A stretch of DNA of 5,052 bases, taken from assembly GCA_026988195.1 (NCBI GenBank), contig JALSLS010000016.1, positions 1 through 5,052 of the forward strand, written 5' to 3'. The translations under genes and the position numbers were made by a program. The stretch is from Methylomonas sp. (GTDB lineage: Bacteria > Pseudomonadota > Gammaproteobacteria > Methylococcales > Methylomonadaceae). Shown here in pieces: positions 1 through 4,865 of this stretch. The notes under the pieces are model-generated. The model searched no databases, had not been told where the DNA came from, and saw only the letters and a list, made by a program, of their open reading frames with translations. Within the stretch, counting starts at the first letter, position 1; every line of letters starts with the position of its first letter.

Positions 1-1431
1 CTGAAAACCCGTGTTGATAGTTGCAAGTACCGCAGGGTTACCCGCTGATTTAATAATGGCATCCGCAATAGTTTGCTCTTCAGCATCCCAAGCATGTGTT
101 TTGCTGTATTGAAAAGTCAATTCAACCCAATCATAATATTTACCATTAGCCACGTTAGCCAAAGTTGGCGCAACACCGTCTACTTTAATAAAACGGAAAC
201 CATCGTTTAAATCAGCATTTTTCTCTAATGATTGAATACCAACAGCCCAACGCTTGCCATATACATTAGCAAAATCACTACCTGCATCCGTATCAGTCCC
301 TGCTTCTAACTCATTTAAGCAGTTAGTCACATCACCCGATGAAGATAAAGCATGCACTAAAGTAATACCATCATCTTCTGTAGCTGAACCAGTATCACCC
401 GCTGGTACAGTCGCAGCAGAAAAACAAGGGTAATTTAAGAATTTAATCCCATGCTGAGCTTGTGTTCCTGAGCCTTGTACGCGACGACAGATATGTACCG
501 TATCATCCCATGCACCAGCAGACGTTAAGCTACCAGACGGTACATTAGCAGAGCCATTAGCTGACAAATAAGAATATAAGCCTGTAGCTGTACCTGGTAC
601 TATAATTTGATCCCACGATAGGAACTGACCTGTATAAATACTGGCAATTTGTGCTTTATTAAGGCTTGGCATACAAGCTTCTGTTTCAGAGCCTACACAA
701 GCATTGCCCATACCAAAAGTCGCTTCTTGCAGTGCATTACGCAAACTTGTTGTTACAGGAATACCAAAAGTTAATGCCGCCGCCCCTTTTACTTCTAATA
801 AAGCCGCATCCGCAGCAACTACTGGTGCAAAACCAGCCGGTGTATTTACACCTTGAAATTGTGATGGATCCACATCAGAAATACCAAAATCAGGAATGGC
901 AACCGTTACTTTGGTAGGGTCAGCTAAATCATAAGCACATTGGATTGAACCTAAAGTCCCTATTGCTGGAAGGCCAGTTAATGAGGTGGTACATGTTGAG
1001 TCTACTTTTAAGAATTCAATTGCAGCGGCAGCAGACCCTTTCGCATCAGCAATAATCGGGCTAACACCTTGAGCAGAACCGCCTTCATTACGCTTATAAA
1101 TTAACAAATGGTCTTTAGTTAAGCCAGAAAGACTTGGATTGGCTTTATTAATATCACAAAGATAGGCATTTTGTTTTTTACCACCGAGAGAGTCTTTGTA
1201 TTTCCACATCGGTTTTGTGTTATCACAAATCGCATCAGCTGCTGCAACCGTTGTGCTAGTAAATAGTTTTTCCATAAATTTACGCGCGGCAGAAGCACCT
1301 GATAAATAAACGGTATATGTTGTGCTGTCTTCAATAACTGGCAAGTTATTGGCATTTAAAGAAGGTGTTGCTTGTGCTACACCTGACATCATAACAGCAG
1401 AGATCGCTGTTGATAAGATAATGTTTTTCAT
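1..1431 (-). CDS. Exported PstS-like periplasmic binding protein, 3' end outside window
   Basis: The frame is open without a stop from the ATG at 1431 to base 1, giving 477 residues; the C-terminus is missing. Residues 1-21 (MKNIILSTAISAVMMSGVAQA) form a signal peptide with a likely cut before TPSL. The mature part carries the signature blocks of phosphate-binding (PstS-type) proteins: SGASA at 44-48, RNEGGSAQG at 114-122, DFGISDV at 181-187, IYTGQFLSWDQI at 265-276 (like the 'If.G.i..W' block of PstS), RRVQGSGTQA at 316-325 and DGVAPTLANVANGKYYDW at 418-435. Already at 477 residues it is longer than a usual PstS (about 320-350), and nine cysteines (69, 92, 147, 165, 245, 253, 315, 336, 371) suggest disulfides outside the cytoplasm. 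The ligand is not proven and could be other than phosphate. The start has only a weak GGGA Shine-Dalgarno. It is second in an operon, 29 bases after the PEP-CTERM-like gene, so it should share that gene's leader control. A C-terminal sorting tail could lie beyond the window. Confidence 0.85.
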   Translation of the reverse strand, partial: MKNIILSTAISAVMMSGVAQATPSLNANNLPVIEDSTTYTVYLSGASAARKFMEKLFTSTTVAAADAICDNTKPMWKYKDSLGGKKQNAYLCDINKANPSLSGLTKDHLLIYKRNEGGSAQGVSPIIADAKGSAAAAIEFLKVDSTCTTSLTGLPAIGTLGSIQCAYDLADPTKVTVAIPDFGISDVDPSQFQGVNTPAGFAPVVAADAALLEVKGAAALTFGIPVTTSLRNALQEATFGMGNACVGSETEACMPSLNKAQIASIYTGQFLSWDQIIVPGTATGLYSYLSANGSANVPSGSLTSAGAWDDTVHICRRVQGSGTQAQHGIKFLNYPCFSAATVPAGDTGSATEDDGITLVHALSSSGDVTNCLNELEAGTDTDAGSDFANVYGKRWAVGIQSLEKNADLNDGFRFIKVDGVAPTLANVANGKYYDWVELTFQYSKTHAWDAEEQTIADAIIKSAGNPAVLATINTGFQ

Positions 1432-1460
1432 TGTATTTCCCGGTCAATTAAAGAATAGAA

Positions 1461-2237
1461 TTAAACAGTTGTTCTTTTACGGCTAACACCCGCCAAGCCT
1501 AATAAGGCAGAGCCAAACATCCAGACTGCAGCAGGAACAGGTATAGCAGAAACACCCAGTGTTAAGTTATCACCATCTAATTTCCACTGCCCTGCAAATA
1601 CTTCTTGTACTGCAGATGTTCTACGGTTTGCTGTTATTAAAGTCACAAGATTAAAATCAGCCAACTCGCCATAATCCGCATCAACATTAAAACTTGCAGC
1701 ATCCCACAAACCCGCAGAATTACCATGTATACCTATTGTTGCATCCGCATCATTAACTAATGTAGTAGAGTTTACTAAAGGAGAAAAAGGGGTAGCTGTA
1801 TCCTGATTAATACCTGTTGCATGGCCATTAATTGCAATATTTACAGCTGAAACGCCAGCAGAACTACCCCCTTGAAAAAAATCAGAATTACTACCTGTTA
1901 CCATAAATGCTTTTTTACTTCCTGCAAGTTCACCACCAACAGCAACAGAAAATTTAGTAGTCGTTAAATCAGCAGATGCTTTAAATGCAGTCCAATCTGA
2001 AAAACCGGCTAAATTGACATTTTGAATCAAGCCTGTTGAATCTTTTTGAGCAATCAAAGAATCCCAAGTGATACCAGCAACCCCTAAATCTAAGGTAAAA
2101 GTATTTGCTGAAGTAGAATCATAAACAGATAACCATGCTTCTGCTGCACCGCTATTGTCATTTAAAATACTCGCATTTGCCGAAACAGTACCTAGAGCAA
2201 GTGTTGCTGCAATCAGCGTTTTTGTAAAATTTTTCAT
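1461..2237 (-). CDS. Secreted PEP-CTERM-like (VPxPA-type) sorted protein of unknown function
   Basis: This 258-residue protein has sorting signals at both ends. Residues 1-22 (MKNFTKTLIAATLALGTVSANA) are a Sec signal peptide. Residues 232-255 are a C-terminal sorting signal: IPVPAAVWMFG, a hydrophobic stretch (SALLGLAGV) and a basic end (SRKR). This is the VPLPA/VPxPAAxWLFGSGLLGL variant of the PEP-CTERM signal, which exosortase systems recognise at the outer surface (family knowledge); no exosortase gene is in this window. The body (about 23-230) is rich in Ala, Ser, Thr, Asn, Asp and Gly, has no cysteine and shows no enzyme motif I recognise, so it looks like an adhesive or matrix-type surface protein. 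A good GAGGA Shine-Dalgarno lies four bases before the ATG. It is the first gene behind a roughly 285-base leader containing a c-di-GMP-I riboswitch and terminator, a common arrangement for PEP-CTERM genes, and the PstS-like gene follows 29 bases downstream. Confidence 0.85.
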   Translation of the reverse strand: MKNFTKTLIAATLALGTVSANASILNDNSGAAEAWLSVYDSTSANTFTLDLGVAGITWDSLIAQKDSTGLIQNVNLAGFSDWTAFKASADLTTTKFSVAVGGELAGSKKAFMVTGSNSDFFQGGSSAGVSAVNIAINGHATGINQDTATPFSPLVNSTTLVNDADATIGIHGNSAGLWDAASFNVDADYGELADFNLVTLITANRRTSAVQEVFAGQWKLDGDNLTLGVSAIPVPAAVWMFGSALLGLAGVSRKRTTV

Positions 2238-2279
2238 ATTGTCCTCAAAAACTAATATTAATAACTATAAAATAAGCAT

Positions 2280-2326
2280 AAAAAAAGCCGGGGCGCATAC
2301 TCACTACAAATGAATCGCAACCCGGC
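2280..2326 (-). terminator. Rho-independent terminator that serves as the riboswitch expression platform
   Basis: On the minus strand GCCGGG (2326-2321) pairs with CCCGGC (2292-2287). Inside, GCG pairs with CGC and ATTCA (2315-2311) pairs with TGAGT, leaving a TTTGTAG loop. A run of seven T follows at 2286-2280. It lies between the aptamer and the start codon of the PEP-CTERM-like gene. Its 5' arm is also the 3' segment of the aptamer, so the aptamer fold and the terminator exclude each other. This predicts that ligand binding turns expression on. Confidence 0.85.
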
Positions 2327-2390
2327 CATCTTTAATATAATTAAGATCCGTAGCTTTCCGTCCCTACCTCGCGGTAGGTTTGGCAACATT
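2313..2390 (-). promoter_or_regulatory. Cyclic di-GMP-I (GEMM-I) riboswitch aptamer
   Basis: The minus strand carries the GEMM-I core in order: GCCAAACC (2384-2377), a hairpin CCTACC-GCGA-GGTAGG (2378-2363) with a GNRA tetraloop, GGGACGGAAAGC (2364-2353), a second arm closed by ATCTT (2347-2343) and AAGAT (2332-2328), then GGCCGGGTTGC (2327-2317). The usual consensus is GGCAAACC ... GGGACGCAAAGCC ... GCCGGGTTGCC. Two bases differ together: the G before CAAACC is C and the C before AAAGC is G, which looks like a flipped base pair (positions 21 and 46 in the Vc2 RNA as I recall its numbering). The adjacent G taken as the ligand-contacting G20 and the intercalating A47 are kept. The outer P1 helix looks weak by eye. 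It controls the exported-protein operon through the overlapping terminator. Confidence 0.85.
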
Positions 2391-2402
2391 GTAAAACCCG
2401 AC

Positions 2403-2503
2403 AAACAAACTATCCCTTGTTTAGCGACTGGTTGATGATTTCCCTATCACCTAAAAACCAGCCGCTCTATGACCCCTGTCAAACTAAGTTCTTACCCTGA
2501 ACT
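2403..2503 (-). promoter_or_regulatory. Leader array of four hairpins with AGGG loops, possible CsrA/RsmA sites
   Basis: Upstream of the aptamer the minus-strand leader can form four consecutive hairpins: (1) AGTTC/GAACT (2503-2499, 2491-2487) with loop AGGGTAA; (2) TGAC/GTCA (2481-2478, 2473-2470) with loop AGGG; (3) a long one, GCGGCTGGTT/AACCAGTCGC (2465-2456, 2433-2424) topped by GGTGAT/ATCATC (2451-2446, 2439-2434) with loop AGGGAA; (4) AAACAA/TTGTTT (2422-2417, 2408-2403) around GGGATAGT. All contain GGG at or next to the loop. Loops 3 and 4 contain AGGGAA and AGGGAT, which fit the ANGGAN loop that CsrA/RsmA proteins bind. I do not recognise the whole as a named RNA family. The hairpins are directly visible; protein binding is inference. 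Confidence 0.5.
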
Positions 2504-2528
2504 CTGAACGTGGTTACATTTTTTCATA

Positions 2529-2573
2529 AATTTATTAATTTAAAGTGACACTTTTATTAAACTTATGTGACAT
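2529..2573 (-). promoter_or_regulatory. Possible Pho box and -10 for the exported-protein operon
   Basis: On the minus strand ATGTCACATAA (2573-2563) and GTGTCACTTTA (2551-2541) stand 22 bases apart, exactly two 11-bp Pho units, around a degenerate middle unit GTTTAATAAAA. Six bases after the last unit lies TAAATT (2534-2529), which matches the sigma-70 -10 at four of six positions. The same six-base distance is seen at the plcP promoter in this window. Transcription would start near 2522, placing the whole hairpin/riboswitch leader in the transcript. The region is very AT-rich, so chance matches are possible. Confidence 0.4.
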
Positions 2574-2677
2574 GTAATACATATGTACTTATATGAACTC
2601 TTTATTATCCTGTTTATATATTTCATTTTGATTAAAGTAATATGACATTTACATTAAATGTATTACAAGTGTACTTA
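2572..2677. repeat. 20-bp direct repeat pair in the divergent control region
   Basis: ATGTAATACATATGTACTTA (2572-2591) recurs as ATGTATTACAAGTGTACTTA (2658-2677) with 17 of 20 bases identical, 86 bases apart start to start, about eight helical turns. Each copy has the form GTA-N9-TAC. The copies lie between the two divergent transcription units, upstream of the ribbon-helix-helix gene, and could be binding sites for its product or another regulator. Confidence 0.55.
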
Positions 2678-2726
2678 GCTACTTAATTACTTTTGTAATT
2701 AAAATGTCATACTTTTAATATATGGT
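2641..2726 (+). promoter_or_regulatory. Promoter and nested inverted-repeat operator of the RHH gene
   Basis: TTGTAA (2693-2698), a 17-base spacer and TAATAT (2716-2721) make a good sigma-70 promoter on the plus strand, about 40 bases before the ATG. Two perfect inverted repeats overlap it: TTAATTAC/GTAATTAA (2683-2690, 2695-2702) and TATGACATTT/AAATGTCATA (2641-2650, 2702-2711), the latter with one arm in the spacer. A repressor bound there would block polymerase, which fits autoregulation. An alternative reading is two adjacent 11-base Pho-like units, TTGTAATTAAA (2693-2703) and ATGTCATACTT (2704-2714), followed six bases later by TATGGT. Confidence 0.5.
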
Positions 2727-2760
2727 AATCGTTTTATAGGAATTGATAGTTTTAACCTGA

Positions 2761-3186
2761 ATGAATCAGCGAAAAGAAATAGTTTCCCTACGCCTGACTA
2801 ATGACGATAGAACAGCGGTACAGTCTATCGCTGATCGTTTATTAGTTAGAGAGTCTGATATATATCGCTTTGCGGTTAACCAACTGGTAACACGTTTACA
2901 GAAATTGTTAGATAGCTCATGCCGAGGCATCGATTTACTGCCTTTATTTCTGGAATTAAGAGATGAATTAAATTACAGCTTAGGGTTTAAAACAAAACAA
3001 CTTTACAATATTATTAACCATAAGGAATTAGCCCCTGAAAGGCAGGTTTCTATGGAGGATATTGAATTATTAATACTCCCCCACCACCTTGTCAGAAACC
3101 GATTAAAGACATTGCATGATATTAACGATAATAATATAGATACTGATAAATGGTTAAGGCTATATTTTAAAGAAAAGTATCTTTAA
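2761..3186 (+). CDS. Ribbon-helix-helix (CopG/Arc-like) DNA-binding regulator
   Basis: This 141-residue protein begins with a ribbon-helix-helix fold: a beta strand at residues 6-12 (EIVSLRL) whose side chains would enter the major groove, helix A at about 14-27 (NDDRTAVQSIADRL), and helix B at about 31-47 (ESDIYRFAVNQLVTRLQ) with the usual S-D-I-x-R pattern at its start. The remaining 90 or so residues, including one cysteine (54), form a helical, Leu- and charge-rich domain I do not recognise; it could sense a signal or make oligomers. The start is fixed by an in-frame TGA directly before the ATG, yet no good Shine-Dalgarno is present (AGGA lies about 20 bases away), so translation may be weak. 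No toxin gene follows, so it is unlikely to be an antitoxin. The repeat-filled region upstream suggests self-regulation and possibly control of the divergent exported-protein operon. Confidence 0.7.
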   Translation: MNQRKEIVSLRLTNDDRTAVQSIADRLLVRESDIYRFAVNQLVTRLQKLLDSSCRGIDLLPLFLELRDELNYSLGFKTKQLYNIINHKELAPERQVSMEDIELLILPHHLVRNRLKTLHDINDNNIDTDKWLRLYFKEKYL

Positions 3187-3231
3187 TAATATTTATTTCA
3201 ATCTATTTATATAGAGTTACCTTAATAAAAA

Positions 3232-3263
3232 CGTAGCCTTGATGCAGCGAAGCGGAATCAAGG
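3232..3263. repeat. REP-like palindromic element (CCTTGAT type)
   Basis: CGTAG is followed by CCTTGAT (3237-3243), the core GCAGCGAAGCGGA and ATCAAGG (3257-3263), a seven-bp stem around a GCGAAGC core. It has the layout of the widespread proteobacterial intergenic repeat GTAGCCCGGAT...GAAGCGGAATCCGGG, with the stem changed on both sides together. It lies between convergent genes. Such repeats are often moved by RAYT-type transposases, none of which is present here. Confidence 0.65.
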
Positions 3264-3292
3264 ACATTGAGCTGAATTGATGGGTACGATGG

Positions 3293-3418
3293 CTAGGAGG
3301 CTGTCCGAGAACAAAGGCTTTTGAAAATAAAATCAATATATAGTGGTTAAAAGTAAATTTATACCACTATATATGGTAGTACGCTGACTCGAATGTTAGT
3401 TCTCGGACAGCCTCCTAG
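3293..3418. mobile_element. 126-bp MITE-like element with perfect 20-bp inverted ends
   Basis: CTAGGAGGCTGTCCGAGAAC (3293-3312) is repeated perfectly inverted at 3399-3418. The outermost CTAG is its own palindrome and could be the duplicated target, leaving 16-bp terminal repeats starting GAGGCTGTCC. Inside is a second perfect inverted repeat, ATATATAGTGGT/ACCACTATATAT (3336-3347, 3363-3374). There is no coding capacity, so this is a non-autonomous element presumably moved by the transposase of a full-length IS elsewhere. The IS family cannot be fixed by eye; GAGGCTG-type ends and a CTAG/TA target would suit an IS5-related element. It ends four bases before the stop codon of the small membrane gene and may act as a boundary hairpin between convergent genes. 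Confidence 0.75.
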
Positions 3419-3422
3419 TAGT

Positions 3423-3677
3423 TTATTTATTGCGAATTGCCTTAGCTGATTTCTGACTGCGGCGATATACCTTTAGCTTATTCCAGACCTTACGGGTATG
3501 TTGGTTTTTATCTGACAAACGAATCAAATGACGCTTAACTTTGTTTGAAGCCTTTAACATCATAAGCATACCGACCACCATCACTGGCAAACCAAACGGT
3601 ACGGGTAGTGGGAATAAAATCATGCCAATAACAAATAGAATACTGCCGGTTATCATCAATATGGATTTTTTTAACAA
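3423..3677 (-). CDS. Small basic membrane protein (PGPGW-like), coupled to plcP
   Basis: This 84-residue protein has two hydrophobic segments, about 5-22 and 28-42, joined by a tight Pro/Gly turn (PLPVPFGLP, 23-31), then a cytoplasmic-looking tail rich in Lys and Arg. The turn resembles the PGPG turn of the small putative transmembrane PGPGW family; the match is by general shape only. The start chosen is TTG at 3677, two bases after the plcP stop codon, so translation is probably coupled; it gives the N-terminus MLKKS before the first membrane segment. The next candidate, ATG at 3656, would cut into that segment. Sharing a transcript with plcP puts it in the same Pho-controlled unit. A role in anchoring or helping lipid turnover at the membrane is inference; no function is known to me. 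Confidence 0.75.
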   Translation of the reverse strand: MLKKSILMITGSILFVIGMILFPLPVPFGLPVMVVGMLMMLKASNKVKRHLIRLSDKNQHTRKVWNKLKVYRRSQKSAKAIRNK

Positions 3678-3679
3678 AA

Positions 3680-4483
3680 TCAGGCTGCCTTAGCCAGTGT
3701 TTCTGCTTGCTCTGGTTGTTCAAGCAATTGATAACTGTCTTCCAGCCAATTTATAATAGATAATTGCCCTGCCTCATCTTCAACCAGTGCGGTACAGCTT
3801 TCTACCCAATCACCTGTATTACAGTAGGTTTTCCCTAAGCCCATATCGGTAATTTCAGCATGGTGAAGATGCCCACAGATAATTCCATCCACCTGTTGTT
3901 TTTGTGCCTCTAGGCTTAATACATGTTTGTAGTTATCCATAAACTGAGTAATATTTTTGACTTTGTGTTTTAAATAAGCTGAAATCGACCAATATTGGTA
4001 CCCTAGTAATTTACGAATATTATTGAGCCAACGATTGATAACCAATAGCATTTCATAGGCTTCTCCGCCGATATAAATTAGGCTACGATTGTGACAAACT
4101 ACACTATCAAATTCATCACCATGCATCACCATAAAACGGCGACCATCTTTGGTCTTGTGAATATCGTTTAATTTAATTTCAATACCATTAAACATCATGC
4201 CTGCATGTTTTCTAAACTGCTCATCATGGTTACCAGGTATGTAGATAATACGTGTACCTTGCTTGGCTTTGTTAATAATGCGTTGAACAATATCACTGTG
4301 TAAAATCGGCCAATAAAAACCTGATTTAACATTCCAGCTCCATAAGTCAATAATATCCCCAACCAGATAGAGTGTGTCACATTCAACATGATCAAGAAAA
4401 TCACGTAAATATTCTGCCTTACACCCTTTGGTGCCTAGGTGTGTATCTGAAATCCAAACTGTAGAGTATTTTAGAGCCATCAT
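3680..4483 (-). CDS. plcP: PlcP-type phospholipase C metallophosphoesterase (lipid remodelling)
   Basis: This 267-residue calcineurin-like phosphoesterase has all the metal-binding blocks: SDTHLG (12-17, D13 and H15), GDIIDLW (42-48, D43), GNHDE (84-88), MHGDEFD (120-126) and GHLHHAE (204-210, H205 and H207). YCNTGDWVESCTALVED (220-236), GYQYWSIS (161-168) and YLVGDIID (39-46) are typical of PlcP, the enzyme that removes phospho-head groups from phospholipids to give diacylglycerol for phosphorus-free lipids during phosphate starvation, as described in Sinorhizobium and marine bacteria. Databases often label such proteins UDP-2,3-diacylglucosamine diphosphatase (LpxH); E. coli LpxH instead has GNRDF and lacks the GDWVESC block. 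There is no signal peptide, so it acts at the inner face of the membrane. A Pho box directly upstream agrees with this role. Two ATGs occur in tandem (4483, 4480); the GAGGGG site at 4492-4487 is three and six bases away respectively, so the second may be used. No glycosyltransferase partner (agt) is visible. Confidence 0.85.
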   Translation of the reverse strand: MMALKYSTVWISDTHLGTKGCKAEYLRDFLDHVECDTLYLVGDIIDLWSWNVKSGFYWPILHSDIVQRIINKAKQGTRIIYIPGNHDEQFRKHAGMMFNGIEIKLNDIHKTKDGRRFMVMHGDEFDSVVCHNRSLIYIGGEAYEMLLVINRWLNNIRKLLGYQYWSISAYLKHKVKNITQFMDNYKHVLSLEAQKQQVDGIICGHLHHAEITDMGLGKTYCNTGDWVESCTALVEDEAGQLSIINWLEDSYQLLEQPEQAETLAKAA

Positions 4484-4486
4484 TTT

Positions 4487-4492
4487 CCCCTC
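4487..4492 (-). promoter_or_regulatory. Shine-Dalgarno of plcP, favouring the second ATG
   Basis: GAGGGG on the minus strand. The spacer is three bases to the ATG at 4483 and six bases to the ATG at 4480, the latter being nearer the usual spacing. Confidence 0.6.
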
Positions 4493-4510
4493 AAAGGTTC
4501 GTTATTGGGA

Positions 4511-4566
4511 AATATAACACCTGTTTATGACAATAAAGTAACAGGATAATGAACATCTAATGACAG
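4511..4566 (-). promoter_or_regulatory. PhoB-type promoter of plcP: four 11-bp half-sites and a -10
   Basis: On the minus strand four head-to-tail 11-bp units follow without a gap: CTGTCATTAGA (4566-4556), TGTTCATTATC (4555-4545), CTGTTACTTTA (4544-4534) and TTGTCATAAAC (4533-4523). The E. coli Pho box consists of 11-bp repeats beginning CTGTCAT with an AT-rich tail. Six bases after the last unit lies TATATT (4516-4511), preceded by TG one base away (extended -10). From memory, phoA of E. coli has the same unit-to-minus-10 distance. No good -35 is present, as expected where PhoB replaces it. Transcription would start near 4504, about 20 bases before the ATG. Confidence 0.8.
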
Positions 4567-4576
4567 TTTGCTGGCT

Positions 4577-4587
4577 TTTTATGACAG
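4577..4587 (-). promoter_or_regulatory. Extra upstream Pho half-site
   Basis: CTGTCATAAAA on the minus strand is the best single match to the Pho half-site in the window. It starts 21 bases upstream of the first unit of the main array, one base short of two full 11-bp steps, so it is on nearly the same face of the helix. Confidence 0.55.
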
Positions 4588-4610
4588 CATATAATGAGTT
4601 TGATTGTTTT

Positions 4611-4679
4611 GTAGGATGTGCTGACGATAGGAAGCGCATCAGCTGTAAACGATGCGCTTCGTCCCTCAGCACACCCTAC
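4611..4679. repeat. 69-bp REP/BIME-like palindrome (GTAGGATGTGCTGA type)
   Basis: GTAGGATGTGCTGA (4611-4624) pairs with TCAGCACACCCTAC (4666-4679) with one mismatch, and GAAGCGCATC (4631-4640) pairs perfectly with GATGCGCTTC (4651-4660) around the loop AGCTGTAAAC. A short unpaired internal loop separates the stems. This is a dispersed intergenic palindrome of a kind seen in many gammaproteobacteria, lying between the divergent plcP and nadK units. An open frame crossing it is not a gene. Confidence 0.7.
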
Positions 4680-4734
4680 CTGTTATCTTAACTTAATGGC
4701 AGTGGCGCTGAAGCGTGGGATAGAAGTTACGGTT

Positions 4735-4768
4735 CACCCCCCCTTTGGAAAAGGGGGGGGTGAGGGGG
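4735..4768. repeat. C-tract/G-tract hairpin repeat
   Basis: CACCCCCCC (4735-4743) and the G8 run with TG (4753-4762) form a stem around TTTGGAAAA, followed by a further GAGGGGG. It resembles the dispersed bacterial repeat of the form 'ATCCCCCT...CCCCCTTTTTCAAAGGGGG'. On the plus strand it could also stall replication or form G-rich structures. No gene function is suggested. Confidence 0.5.
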
Positions 4769-4819
4769 ATTTATTTAATAAAAGACACCCTTTTAAACAG
4801 CAATTAATATACACTGCTT

Positions 4820-4825
4820 TATAAT
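4820..4825 (+). promoter_or_regulatory. Candidate -10 box for the NAD kinase gene
   Basis: A perfect TATAAT lies 40 bases before the start codon. No convincing -35 is found 16-18 bases upstream. Confidence 0.4.
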
Positions 4826-4865
4826 TTAGATAATCACCTTTTTATTCTTTATAGTTATCATAGTA

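Noticed and set aside
666..917. Plus-strand open frame of 83 codons
   Set aside because: It is antisense to the well-supported PstS-like gene, its protein is low-complexity (runs of Gln, Pro and Leu), and it has no ribosome-binding site.
1119..1355. Minus-strand open frame of 78 codons
   Set aside because: It is an out-of-frame shadow inside the PstS-like gene, whose own frame gives conserved motifs throughout.
2477..2482. TTGACA on the minus strand as a -35 box
   Set aside because: No -10-like sequence lies 16-18 bases downstream, and the bases are part of the TGAC-AGGG-GTCA hairpin.
2572..2711. CRISPR-like repeats
   Set aside because: There are only two imperfect copies with a long AT-rich gap and no regular spacers.
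2761..3186. Antitoxin of a toxin-antitoxin pair
   Set aside because: The protein is longer than typical RHH antitoxins and no toxin gene is adjacent; the next feature is non-coding repeat sequence.
3535..3723. Minus-strand frame overlapping the plcP end and the small membrane gene
   Set aside because: It is a shadow reading across two coupled genes; its protein has no hydrophobic segment or recognisable motif.
4195..4404. Minus-strand frame inside plcP
   Set aside because: It is an alternative frame of the phosphoesterase region that encodes the GNHDE and GDIIDLW blocks.
3680..4483. Annotation as LpxH, the lipid A UDP-2,3-diacylglucosamine diphosphatase
   Set aside because: The GNHDE and GDWVESCTA blocks and the Pho box fit PlcP better; E. 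coli-type LpxH has GNRDF and would not be expected under phosphate control.
4618..4824. Plus-strand frame of 68 codons
   Set aside because: It is built from the REP-like palindrome and the C/G hairpin and has no Shine-Dalgarno; repeat sequence explains it.
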